This document shows positions 16,083 through 24,045 of a DNA stretch of 64,000 bases, piece by piece. The notes beneath the pieces are model-generated. The model ran no database searches. It saw nothing but the letters and a program-made list of their open reading frames with translations, and was not told the DNA's origin. A program made the translations under genes and the position numbers. Each line of letters opens with the position of its first letter. Within the stretch, counting starts at the first letter, position 1. Source of the DNA: Duncaniella muris (GTDB lineage: Bacteria; Bacteroidota; Bacteroidia; Bacteroidales; Muribaculaceae); NCBI RefSeq assembly GCF_003024805.1, contig NZ_PUEC01000011.1, positions 1 through 64,000 of the forward strand, in the 5' to 3' direction.

Positions 16083-17105
16083 TTATTTCGGGAAAACCTT
16101 GTGCCAGAGGCCGAGTATGTCGAGCGATGAGCTTTTGGCATTGTAGAGTATGTCGACAATGCGGCGGTGCTCGTCGGTGGCGTTGATCTTTGTGGCTTTA
16201 TGGAGCATTGTGTTGAGCAGGTGGATGCCCTTGTCCTTCATGGCGCTTATGCGGAGCATGGATTCACCGAGGGCTATTGACAGGCGCAGATGGCGCAGGG
16301 TGAACTGAGGTTCGATCTTGGTCAGATATTTCAGCGCGCGGGTATAGTACTGCACGGCTTCGCGGTGGCGTCCCATCTGTACGAGGGTGTCGCCCTCGGC
16401 TGTTATCGAGTCGATCAGGCGGCTTGTGGCTTCCTCCACTTCCACTCCGGCACTGACCATTTGCAGATAGGTAGAGGTTACGGCCTGGTAGTGGGCCAGG
16501 AGTTCGGCCTGGCTGACGCGGTTGCGGTAGGTGGCTGTAGCGGCGTTGAGGGCCATTACGTGAGGCGAGGCATAGCGGGCCGGATCGTTCTTGGCCAGGC
16601 GCTCGAAGATTTTGAGCGATTTGGCCAGTTCGCGCTCGGCCTGCTTGTACTCCTTGCGTTCGGTGTGGAGATAGGCTATGTCATAGAGCAGCGCGCCGAG
16701 TATGGCCAGAAATGGCTCGTCTTTGCGCTTCGGTTCCTGGGCCAGAAGCGAGAGGGCCGATGCGGCGGTGGTCATGGCGGCCTCGCTGTCGGCTTTCTCG
16801 ATATAGAGAGCGGTGAGAATCTGCATCAGGGCGGCGTGGATGTTGAGCAGATTGCGTTCTTCCTCACCGTTGCGGCTGATCAGCTCGTCAATTTCGCAGA
16901 CTCCGTGGATGGCACGGTCGATCTCCCCTTTTTCAACCATCTCCATAGCAGTGGAGCGCAGAAAGTCATAGGCTGTGTTGAAGTCAGCGTCACCGATCGC
17001 ATGGCTGACTTCCGACATGGAGCGGTTGCGTCTCAGCAAGTTTCTGAGAGAGGCTATATCGGTGGTAGTCTGTGCGAATACCGGCTCTAAGGATATGGCT
17101 TTCAT
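16083..17105 (-). CDS. Tetratricopeptide-type helical protein of unknown function
   Basis: The 340-residue protein is almost entirely alpha-helical, with TPR-like repeats such as TERKEYKQAERELAKSLKIFERLAKNDP (about 170-197) and LVQMGRHREAVQYYTRALKYLTKI. No signal peptide or membrane segment is present, so it is probably a cytosolic scaffold. The position between the PfkB-like gene and ribH suggests an operon; the gaps are 55 and 48 nt. I do not recognise a named family, and no catalytic motif is visible. Confidence 0.75.
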   Translation of the reverse strand: MKAISLEPVFAQTTTDIASLRNLLRRNRSMSEVSHAIGDADFNTAYDFLRSTAMEMVEKGEIDRAIHGVCEIDELISRNGEEERNLLNIHAALMQILTALYIEKADSEAAMTTAASALSLLAQEPKRKDEPFLAILGALLYDIAYLHTERKEYKQAERELAKSLKIFERLAKNDPARYASPHVMALNAATATYRNRVSQAELLAHYQAVTSTYLQMVSAGVEVEEATSRLIDSITAEGDTLVQMGRHREAVQYYTRALKYLTKIEPQFTLRHLRLSIALGESMLRISAMKDKGIHLLNTMLHKATKINATDEHRRIVDILYNAKSSSLDILGLWHKVFPK

Positions 17106-17160
17106 CTGTCGGCTCTTTGGTGGGTGTGGGGATGTTTGATGATGTTTTGAGTGGTTTCGG

Positions 17161-18024
17161 TCAGCGTGAGCATGGATGGTTGATCTCTGAAGCGAGTTCG
17201 CTGTGGGCTGTCTCGTTGGCGAGGTTCATTATCTCGTCAGGATCGCGCATGCCTTCGGTGAGCGCTCTGACGGCGCCTGCGAGAGCTCCTGCGGTCCACT
17301 GCAGTTCTGTGTTGTCAGTCGGGTGGCAGAGCAGGCTCCATGAGCGGTCGCCGTCAAAGAAGCGGAGTTTCTTTGCCACGGGGTCCATGTGGAGGAAACG
17401 CGGGCAGTAGAAAAGTATGTGGTCCTTGAAGATTGCTTCGGTTTCTTTGCCTTCGAAGATAGCTCGGATGTCGGCATCGCGGGCCACTATGAGGTCGGCC
17501 AGTTCAAGGCAGTCGAACACCGACGGCATCACCCGTGTGATTCTCGGCACCTGATGGGCTTCGAAATATGGCAGATATATAAGGAAGGCTTTGCGGGCCT
17601 TGGCATGGCGCAGGAGTTCGAGCAGCCGGGCATGGTTGCGGTCTTCGAGGGCCATGTATGATCCGTAGACGACTACGTCGCCTTCATCTATTCTCGGCCA
17701 GACGGCATTGACCGGCTCTGCGGGGAAGCGGCTGTGGTCCACTTTCCGGCTGTCGGCACCATCGGAGAATATTCTGACCGGGCTTACACCTTCGGTGAAG
17801 CGGTCAACGGATGTCACGTCGACACGGGCTTCTTCAAGCGTTCTGACTATATGGTCGCCGACAGTTCCGGCAGCCGCCTCTCCGACCCAGAGAGTCGGGA
17901 GTTCCATGCGTCCGTCAAGCATCGCCGCGTTCACGGCCCAGTCGCCCACTCCTGTCTGAGCTGAGCCGTCGGGGCTCAGAGCCACGATGAGCGACAGCTC
18001 TCCGATATAGATTGCCTTTTTCAT
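17161..18024 (-). CDS. PfkB-fold protein that has lost the GAGD catalytic motif (probable pseudokinase)
   Basis: The 287-residue protein follows the ribokinase/PfkB layout: an N-terminal MKKAIYIGELSLIVALSPDG strand, WAVNAAMLDG (substrate-lid region), a middle strand pattern with VVVYGSYMALEDRNHARLLELL, and the C-terminal helix region. In active kinases the anion hole and catalytic base read D-T-x-GAGD-x-F-x-x-G. Here the aligned segment is DNTELQWTAGALAGAVRAL, so GAGD is replaced by ELQW and the catalytic Asp is missing. It is therefore unlikely to phosphorylate a sugar by the usual mechanism and may be a ligand sensor. It is the first gene of the TPR-ribH-DUF2851 cluster. Confidence 0.8.
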   Translation of the reverse strand: MKKAIYIGELSLIVALSPDGSAQTGVGDWAVNAAMLDGRMELPTLWVGEAAAGTVGDHIVRTLEEARVDVTSVDRFTEGVSPVRIFSDGADSRKVDHSRFPAEPVNAVWPRIDEGDVVVYGSYMALEDRNHARLLELLRHAKARKAFLIYLPYFEAHQVPRITRVMPSVFDCLELADLIVARDADIRAIFEGKETEAIFKDHILFYCPRFLHMDPVAKKLRFFDGDRSWSLLCHPTDNTELQWTAGALAGAVRALTEGMRDPDEIMNLANETAHSELASEINHPCSR

Positions 18025-18137
18025 AAACTGATGATTCTGTTGTCAAAGAGGAGCGGACAAGCCTTTGGCGTGGTCCGTCAGAAGAGTAACGTCTGTAAAC
18101 CGTGTAAGTTCACTCGGCAGACTCTTCAACCTCACGG

Positions 18138-18145
18138 CAAAATTA
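18138..18145 (-). promoter_or_regulatory. Possible -7 element for the PfkB-like/ribH operon
   Basis: CAAAATTA on the plus strand reads TAATTTTG on the minus strand. It lies about 115 nt ahead of the start codon at 18024; no -33 box is evident. Confidence 0.35.
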
Positions 18146-18292
18146 AGCAAAAATCATGACTTTTCGCACCACCATTCCCAAGAAATAATTATCTCCTTTA
18201 TCAATAGACTTAAGGACAGAAGACGGTTAATTAAATATTTTATTTGTTTAGGTTATAAATGTTGTGATTATAAATATTTTGCGGCTGTTTAT

Positions 18293-18323
18293 TTTGAAAT
18301 TAAAACAAAATGACTTAGTTTTG
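18293..18323 (+). promoter_or_regulatory. Promoter of the duplicated lipoprotein pair
   Basis: TTTG at 18293-18296, a 19-base spacer and TAGTTTTG at 18316-18323. The leader to the ATG at 18400 is about 70 nt. Confidence 0.65.
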
Positions 18324-18399
18324 TAGGAACTTAATATTTTAGCACTCTATGTTTACTCTGGATTCTCCTTATAGCTTATGGTAATAAATAAAGTAAGAC

Positions 18400-19035
18400 A
18401 TGAAAAGCATTAGATTTTTGATATTTATCTTGATTGGGATATCTGTTTCCGGATGTGTGATGTTGTTTCCTCACAAAGAGTTTAAAAAGGCGGATCAGAG
18501 AGCATTATTCACTACGCACTATGCTGCTGATCCGGACGGGACTCTTAACACCGGCCTTTATTTATTATATGATGAATCCTGTTCAAAATTTTTGAAAGGT
18601 GGAGGTTTTATACTCTTTGAGGATGGATGTATTGAATCGGCTTTTTTGAGTTTGGATTTTTTATGTCTTAAAGATGCGACTTCGGAAAATATGGAGAAAT
18701 TGATTGATGCACATTTTCTGACATTCGGCAGTGAGGGTATTTACTTTGTGAAAGGAGAAAAGCTGCTTACAGACATTTACTACAATCCGATGTATAAAAT
18801 ATGGGAACTGAGCAAAGAAGAATATATCATTATTGATGAGAATACAGTGGAGACTTTGCCGACTGAAAATGAAATTAACCGTATTTGTAAAGTCCGTAAG
18901 CTCTATCGGCGCATAGCGATGTTCTCGTCTTTGTCTTTTCCATCGAAACAAAGCATCAAGAATAAAAAGTGGATGTGGGAATCAGGATCGGAGTGGAAGA
19001 TATATAAAAAATCAGAAGAAATTAGAAATAAATAG
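18400..19035 (+). CDS. Hypothetical lipoprotein A of a tandem pair
   Basis: The 211-residue protein starts with a lipoprotein signal, MKSIRFLIFILIGISVSGC, with the lipidated Cys at 19. The mature part has no motif I recognise. It shares a layout with the next gene: a lipobox, a QRALF/QGALF segment, TGLYLLYD versus SGYYLLFD, a GGFILFEDG versus GDGFRLWDDG strand, and a C-terminal KWMWESGSEWKIYKK versus KWMWEDEAEWKTYRR block. The two are therefore diverged duplicates. The genes are AT-rich compared with the housekeeping genes around. It ends 2 nt before lipoprotein B. Confidence 0.75.
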   Translation: MKSIRFLIFILIGISVSGCVMLFPHKEFKKADQRALFTTHYAADPDGTLNTGLYLLYDESCSKFLKGGGFILFEDGCIESAFLSLDFLCLKDATSENMEKLIDAHFLTFGSEGIYFVKGEKLLTDIYYNPMYKIWELSKEEYIIIDENTVETLPTENEINRICKVRKLYRRIAMFSSLSFPSKQSIKNKKWMWESGSEWKIYKKSEEIRNK

Positions 19036-19037
19036 GG

Positions 19038-19769
19038 ATGGCTATGAAACGTTATAAGTTAATCGTCAATATATTACTGTTGTTTATCTGTTCGGCCTGT
19101 GTGATAGTTAAAGGGCCTGAGATCAAATTTGACAGGAGCCGACAGGGAGCCTTATTCAGTTCAGGATTTAAGCCAAATGAGACAGGACTCTTGAAAACAT
19201 CCGGCTATTATCTCCTTTTTGATGTAGATTGTGCAAATTATCTGGAGGGAGACGGTTTCAGACTTTGGGATGACGGAGCTGTTTCGAATATTTATTTCTG
19301 GTTGAGAGGCGTATCTGAAGAGTTGCTGTCCGGTGAGTTTATGGATGCGGTCATTGAAACTGGAGGTGTTTTATTTAAGGACGGAAACTATGGTTATTCA
19401 ATGGGCGGAATCTACAAAGTAGAGGGTGATACATTAATAATTGACCGTTATTTTAAAGATGATAATTCGTGGTGGCATGACTATTGGACAATGGAAAAAA
19501 AGAAGTATAAAATAATTGATGACGGACTCTTTCTAATGGAAATCAGTCCTGACAGTTGTTGCCTCCAAGATGAGATAAGAGAAAAATTTTGCGGGGATCG
19601 GTTTTTTCGTTTTGTTCCTGCATCCATATTTATGAATGAGCGTTTTCTTGGGGTGAAAGATGCCAAATGGATGTGGGAAGATGAGGCTGAATGGAAAACA
19701 TATAGACGGGAGTGGAAAAAGTGGCGCAAAAAATTTCTCATGGGTGCTTATGATGAATGGGTACATTGA
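19038..19769 (+). CDS. Hypothetical lipoprotein B of a tandem pair
   Basis: The 243-residue protein has a lipoprotein signal (KLIVNILLLFICSAC, lipidated Cys about residue 21). An ATG two codons further in (19044) is an alternative start. It is the diverged duplicate of lipoprotein A: same lipobox, same GxLxTSGYYLLFD and GDGFRLWDDG blocks, and same C-terminal DAKWMWEDEAEWKTY block, plus a charged tail (RREWKKWRKKF). No known domain is recognisable; beta-rich, tryptophan/tyrosine-rich composition suggests an exposed envelope protein. A terminator follows. Translation is probably coupled to gene A because the gap is 2 nt. Confidence 0.75.
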   Translation: MAMKRYKLIVNILLLFICSACVIVKGPEIKFDRSRQGALFSSGFKPNETGLLKTSGYYLLFDVDCANYLEGDGFRLWDDGAVSNIYFWLRGVSEELLSGEFMDAVIETGGVLFKDGNYGYSMGGIYKVEGDTLIIDRYFKDDNSWWHDYWTMEKKKYKIIDDGLFLMEISPDSCCLQDEIREKFCGDRFFRFVPASIFMNERFLGVKDAKWMWEDEAEWKTYRREWKKWRKKFLMGAYDEWVH

Positions 19770-19804
19770 TAGAGCCCTAATGATGCGGGAACAGGTATAA
19801 AATC

Positions 19805-19844
19805 AAGAGAGACAGATGCTTTGTGGGGCGCTTCTGTCTCTCTT
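19805..19844 (+). terminator. Terminator after the lipoprotein pair
   Basis: AAGAGAGACAGA (19805-19816) pairs perfectly with TCTGTCTCTCTT (19833-19844). The T-tract is short. The stretch from here to the dapB promoter holds no supported gene. Confidence 0.65.
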
Positions 19845-19991
19845 TGGTCTATCTGTCTTATATATATATGTGGCGGTGGGATTATATGCCGGTGATGTCT
19901 GAGATGTTGAATGAGCCTGACATGGTGCGGACTTCTGTCTTTCCGCTGTGGATGGCTCTGAGCGGTTTTTGTATGCCTACCTGGAAAGAAA

Positions 19992-20023
19992 ATTGCTGAA
20001 ATTGGAGAATTTGTGTAAATTTG
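19992..20023 (+). promoter_or_regulatory. Promoter of dapB-lepB
   Basis: ATTG at 19992-19995 (TTTG-like), a 20-base spacer and TAAATTTG at 20016-20023. The leader to the ATG at 20082 is about 50 nt. Confidence 0.6.
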
Positions 20024-20081
20024 CAACATCTATGGCCCGCTGCGGGCCACCGGTTCCACGCTTCAGAAGAATTACAGATTT

Positions 20082-20876
20082 ATGAAAATAGCCCTTATAG
20101 GTTACGGGAAGATGGGTCACGCCATCGAGCGCATCGCCCGTGAACGCGGCCATGAGATTGTCGCAATAATTGATGTTGATAATAATGCAGATATTGACGG
20201 CGAGGCCTTTGCTTCGGCTGAAGCCGCCATCGAGTTCACAACCCCTTCGACCGCGCCTGACAATGTGATGCGCGCCGCAGCAGCCGGAGTGCCTGTGGTA
20301 TGCGGATCGACCGGCTGGGGCGCCCGCCGCGATGAGGTTGAGAAGCGCGTCAGCGAAGTCGGTGGCGCTCTTCTGGCTTCGAGCAATTTCAGCATCGGGG
20401 TCAATGTGTTTAACATCATCAACCGCAAACTGGCCCGTCTGATGAGCCATCTGCCACAATATAAGCCTCATATGTATGAGACTCACCATGTCCATAAACT
20501 CGACCATCCGTCAGGCACGGCCATCACTCTCGCCGAGGGTATCATAGCCGAGAATGACCGTGTCAGCTCCTGGGCCGACGAGGGAATGGTCAGCGTAGAC
20601 AGCTCGAACGCTTCTCTGACTCCGGCGCAGATCGCCGCCGGTCTTGATCCGAAGCCTGTGATGGCCGAAGGGGCTCTTCCGGTGCTGAGTCTGCGTGAAG
20701 GCGAGGTGCCGGGCACGCACATCATCGAGTGGGACTCGCCGGTTGACACTATCGAGATCACTCACCGTGCCAAGAGCCGCGACGGATTTGCCCTTGGTGC
20801 CGTGATGGCTGCCGAATGGATTGCGGGAAAAAAGGGTGTTTTCTCGATTGATGAAATGATGCACGACCTCCTTTAA
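20082..20876 (+). CDS. dapB: 4-hydroxy-tetrahydrodipicolinate reductase
   Basis: The 264-residue enzyme reduces the DapA product with NAD(P)H on the way to diaminopimelate and lysine. The Rossmann start is MKIALIGYGKMGHAIERIA; FTTPSTAPDNVMRAAAAGVPVVCGSTGW is the conserved domain junction; and ETHHVHKLDHPSGTAITLAEGI is the catalytic and substrate-binding motif (HHxxKxDxPSGTA). The location upstream of signal peptidase I is a Bacteroidales-type arrangement and fits envelope biogenesis. The gap to lepB is 25 nt. Confidence 0.95.
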   Translation: MKIALIGYGKMGHAIERIARERGHEIVAIIDVDNNADIDGEAFASAEAAIEFTTPSTAPDNVMRAAAAGVPVVCGSTGWGARRDEVEKRVSEVGGALLASSNFSIGVNVFNIINRKLARLMSHLPQYKPHMYETHHVHKLDHPSGTAITLAEGIIAENDRVSSWADEGMVSVDSSNASLTPAQIAAGLDPKPVMAEGALPVLSLREGEVPGTHIIEWDSPVDTIEITHRAKSRDGFALGAVMAAEWIAGKKGVFSIDEMMHDLL

Positions 20877-20901
20877 TAAGAATTTCTCCTAAAACTGATA
20901 T

Positions 20902-22380
20902 ATGACAACAAATAACGACAAGACTGCCGGAAGCGGAAGTTTCGCTGAGGATTTCCGGCGCCGCGTGGCCGACAACCGCACTTCTCGCTGGGTGCGCTTT
21001 GCCATCGTCTCGCTGATCTTTTTCCTTTGGGTGGCATGGCTCGGCAACTGGTGGGTGGCTCTGTTCTGGTTTCTTCTTTTTGATATCTACATTACCGGAT
21101 ATATACCTCTGACCTGGTGGAAGAAATCGAAAAGCGCTGCCGTGAGGGCTGTGATGAGCTGGGTGGATGCCATTGTCTACGCGCTTATTCTTGTCTACTT
21201 TGTATTCACCTTCATAGGGCAGAATTATCAGATACCGTCGTCATCGCTTGAAAAATCGTTGCTTGTAGGCGATTATCTGTGGGTCAACAAGATGGCCTAC
21301 GGACCAAGGGTGCCGATGACTCCGGTCCACTTCCCGCTGGTGCAGAACACGTTTCCGATCATCAACACCAAGTCTTATCTGGAGACTCCGCAGTGGACCT
21401 ACCACCGCCTCAAAGGGCTCGGACAGGTGGAGCGGGGTGACATTGTGGTGTTCAACTTCCCTGCCGGTGACACAGTGGCCACTAAAGTCACCAATCCCGA
21501 CTATTATTCGCTGGTGCGGGCTTACGGACGTGAGAACATTCTCCGTAATCCACAGACTTTCGGCGAGGTTGTCTATCGTCCGGTTGACCGCCGTGAGAAT
21601 TATGTGAAGCGCGCTTTAGGCCTGCCCGGTGAGTGGCTTAAGATTGTAGACGGCGTGATTCATATCAACGGAGAGCCTGTCGAGCAGCCTGAAAACGTTC
21701 AGTTTAACTATTACTTCCAGCTCCGCCAGGGTGCTATGACAGAGGCGAAGTGGGATGAACTCGGCATTGCCGCCGATGACCGTCACTCGGTCAATATTAC
21801 TCCTGACGATATCTCAGGTCTTCAGATACTTGGATTCACTGTCAACCCTGACGGCACTGTGCCTCCGGTCTACATCTCTCCTCTGACACCCGCTATGGTC
21901 AAGACTCTTGAATCAGATCCGGCTGTGACCAAGGTGATGAAGGTGCCTTCATTTTCCCCCGAACCTCTTTTCCCTGAGGCTGTGAGCCAGGGCTGGACTC
22001 CGGCCGACTATGGCGAAATCTGGATTCCGCGCAAGGGTGCCACTCTCAAGATGGGGCCGCGCGCCTGGGACATCTACGGACGTGTGATCCGTGTCTATGA
22101 AGGTAATTCTGACGCCGAGTTCCGTGACGGCAAGCTCTATATAGGCGGTGAGCCGCAAGACAGCTATACGTTCAAGATGGACTATTATTTCATGATGGGC
22201 GATAACCGCGACAATTCGCTCGACTCGCGTTTCTGGGGCCTTGTGCCTGAAGATCACATAGTAGGCCGGCCGGAGCGAGTGCTGATCTCCTTTGACAAAG
22301 ACCGCTCGCTCTTCAACGGCGGCATCCGTTGGGACCGCATTTTCATGAACGCCAACCCTGACAAACCGAAATATGAGTGA
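20902..22380 (+). CDS. lepB: Signal peptidase I, long Bacteroidota form
   Basis: The 492-residue protein cleaves signal peptides of exported proteins at the outer face of the inner membrane. Two or three N-terminal membrane segments (about 30-105) precede the nucleophile region QNYQIPSSSLEKSLLVGDYL. The catalytic Lys follows in ENYVKRALGLPGEWLKI. A large insertion (about 260-380) separates this from the conserved MGDNRDNSLDSRFWG box. Bacteroidota enzymes carry such an insertion and are longer than the E. coli protein. It overlaps the next gene by 8 nt. Confidence 0.93.
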   Translation: MTTNNDKTAGSGSFAEDFRRRVADNRTSRWVRFAIVSLIFFLWVAWLGNWWVALFWFLLFDIYITGYIPLTWWKKSKSAAVRAVMSWVDAIVYALILVYFVFTFIGQNYQIPSSSLEKSLLVGDYLWVNKMAYGPRVPMTPVHFPLVQNTFPIINTKSYLETPQWTYHRLKGLGQVERGDIVVFNFPAGDTVATKVTNPDYYSLVRAYGRENILRNPQTFGEVVYRPVDRRENYVKRALGLPGEWLKIVDGVIHINGEPVEQPENVQFNYYFQLRQGAMTEAKWDELGIAADDRHSVNITPDDISGLQILGFTVNPDGTVPPVYISPLTPAMVKTLESDPAVTKVMKVPSFSPEPLFPEAVSQGWTPADYGEIWIPRKGATLKMGPRAWDIYGRVIRVYEGNSDAEFRDGKLYIGGEPQDSYTFKMDYYFMMGDNRDNSLDSRFWGLVPEDHIVGRPERVLISFDKDRSLFNGGIRWDRIFMNANPDKPKYE

Positions 22381-22996
22381 GGCCGGAAGAGCTGTCACCG
22401 TGCTGTTGCTTCCGCCGATGCTGTGTGCTCCGGCGGAGGTCTATGCCCGCATCGCGGCGTTGGGCGGGGAGGCGCGTTTTGACTGGAGCCGCCGATTCGA
22501 CAAGCGGTTCAAGGACAGTCACCGTTTTGCCATAGCCGATACCCGCGGACGTCTGGAACTGACGGTTCCGATAGCCAAGCCTCAGTCTTCGCATTGCCGC
22601 TGGGATGAGATCCGCATTTCGGATCATGGCCAGTGGTGGGACGTGCACCGTGTGGCGCTCGAAAGCGCCTATGGACGCACTCCGTATTTTGAATTCTACA
22701 TTGACCGTCTGCTCCCTATGCTTACTGACGGAGTCTGCGTGCGCTATCCCCTGCTCAGGGATCTTGCCGGTGCCTGGGATTCATGGATAAGAAAAACTCT
22801 TGAACTTCCTGCCGCCACAGATGCGGAATCTGCTCCGCTGACAGTCTGTGAGGCCGGTCCCGCCGACCGTGAGATCGTGCTGCCGCAGTACTGGCAGATC
22901 CGTGCCGACAAGCTGGGTTTTATCTCCGGACTTTCGGTGCTCGATCTGATTTTCAATCTTGGTCCTGAAGCCGTCATCTATCTTGACAGGCTCTGA
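22373..22996 (+). CDS. WbqC-family protein
   Basis: The 207-residue protein resembles the WbqC-like family often found among O-antigen and polysaccharide genes: an N-terminal VTVLLLPPMLCAPAEVYARIAAL strand-helix, RGRLELTVPIAKPQ, a WWDVHRVALESAYGRTPYFEFYIDRLLP block and a C-terminal GFISGLSVLDLIFNLGPEAVIYL. The function of the family is not established; a role as transferase in surface glycan synthesis has been suggested from context. It overlaps lepB by 8 nt and precedes two glycosyltransferases. Confidence 0.8.
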   Translation: MSEAGRAVTVLLLPPMLCAPAEVYARIAALGGEARFDWSRRFDKRFKDSHRFAIADTRGRLELTVPIAKPQSSHCRWDEIRISDHGQWWDVHRVALESAYGRTPYFEFYIDRLLPMLTDGVCVRYPLLRDLAGAWDSWIRKTLELPAATDAESAPLTVCEAGPADREIVLPQYWQIRADKLGFISGLSVLDLIFNLGPEAVIYLDRL

Positions 22997-23019
22997 ACAT
23001 CTCTCTTACCTGATTTCTG

Positions 23020-24009
23020 ATGCCACAATCACCTGCAATATCCATAATTATACCTGTATATAATGCAGAAGCCTCTCTGCGGCGCTGCATTGACAGTCTG
23101 CTCGCCCAGAGCTTCGGCGATTTCGAGCTGATAGCCGTGGATGACGGCAGTTCTGACCGATCGGCCGGGATTGTCAGTGCCTATGCTGCCGATGACAATA
23201 GGGTCAGGCTGCTTACTCCGGGACATGGCGGAGTTTCCGCTGCCCGCAACTGCGGGATAGATACCGCCCGCGGCACGTGGCTTACCTTTGTGGATTCCGA
23301 TGATTATGTGGCACCTGACTATCTGGAGAGACTGATCAGCGGGTGTGAAGACACTGACTTTGCCATTTCGGCCTATTCCGTGGTAAATCCGGGTGAAAGT
23401 CCGAGGGTTGTCAATGTGCTGGCCGGAGAACTTCTGACCGACCGGAATGGCAATTGCGCCCTACCGGCTCTTATGGCGGCTTTCAGAGCCGATGCCTTAG
23501 GCTTTGTGTGGGGCAAACTTTTTCGCCGTGAAAGTCTCGACTCGGACTGTCTGCGTTTTGAAAGTGACATCACTTTCGGCGAGGATGGGATTTTTTGCTT
23601 TTCCTATCTCCGTCATGTCAGAAATTGTCATGTCAGCCTGAATCCCGGTTATTTCTATGTCCGCAGCGCCGACAATTCCTCATTGGCCATGTCGGCCCCG
23701 GCTTCAGTCCGTCTTGCAGGTCTTGAGCGTTTCTGGGAAATAATTATGTCGAAAGGATTTGAGAACCTGTCAGTGAGAAAAAAGATGGAGGTCTACTGTC
23801 TTGACGGCCTGCTGGCGGCGATCACGGCTGACCGGCTGTCGGCGCAGCCGTCACTTTCGGCTGATGACAGATATGGCTGCTATGATAAGATACGGCAGCG
23901 GCTTCTGCCTTCGTCCTATAGGCCGTATGTCCCTTTTTTCTTTGATTTTTGCGGTCGTTTCCACTGGTGGCGGCTCTACGAGCGTCTGTATAAACTGATT
24001 TACCTTTAG
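23020..24009 (+). CDS. Family-2 glycosyltransferase
   Basis: The 329-residue protein has a GT-A domain: SIIIPVYNAEASLRRCIDSLLAQSFGDFELIAVDDGSSDRS at the N-terminus, then HGGVSAARNCGIDTARGTWLTFVDSDDYV with the D-x-D-D metal site. The C-terminal 120 residues are helical with aromatic residues and probably bind the acceptor or membrane. It acts in the cytosol on a glycan under construction; donor and acceptor are unknown. It is 24 nt downstream of the WbqC-family gene and a sister of the next gene. Confidence 0.88.
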   Translation: MPQSPAISIIIPVYNAEASLRRCIDSLLAQSFGDFELIAVDDGSSDRSAGIVSAYAADDNRVRLLTPGHGGVSAARNCGIDTARGTWLTFVDSDDYVAPDYLERLISGCEDTDFAISAYSVVNPGESPRVVNVLAGELLTDRNGNCALPALMAAFRADALGFVWGKLFRRESLDSDCLRFESDITFGEDGIFCFSYLRHVRNCHVSLNPGYFYVRSADNSSLAMSAPASVRLAGLERFWEIIMSKGFENLSVRKKMEVYCLDGLLAAITADRLSAQPSLSADDRYGCYDKIRQRLLPSSYRPYVPFFFDFCGRFHWWRLYERLYKLIYL

Positions 24010-24034
24010 ATGTTGTTTTTAAACAACATCTAAA
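24005..24034. terminator. Perfect palindrome over the stop codon between two glycosyltransferase genes
   Basis: TTTAGATGTTGTTT (24005-24018) pairs with AAACAACATCTAAA (24021-24034) with only TT between the arms. It overlaps the stop codon of the first gene. It lacks a following T-tract, so it may be an intergenic RNA hairpin rather than a full terminator. Confidence 0.5.
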
Positions 24035-24045
24035 CCTGCATCTCT

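Noticed and set aside
16290-17090. 266-codon open frame on the plus strand
   Set aside because: It is antisense to the TPR gene. The translation is Gly/Val/Ala-rich in a pattern caused by the codon use of the other strand.
19850-19990. Minus-strand translation ending SGSFNISDITGI
   Set aside because: It looks protein-like over about 30 residues but has no start codon, promoter or recognisable family; a relic is possible but unsupported.
24010-24033. Seven-residue frame inside the palindrome between the glycosyltransferases
   Set aside because: It is created by the palindrome itself and lacks any sign of translation.
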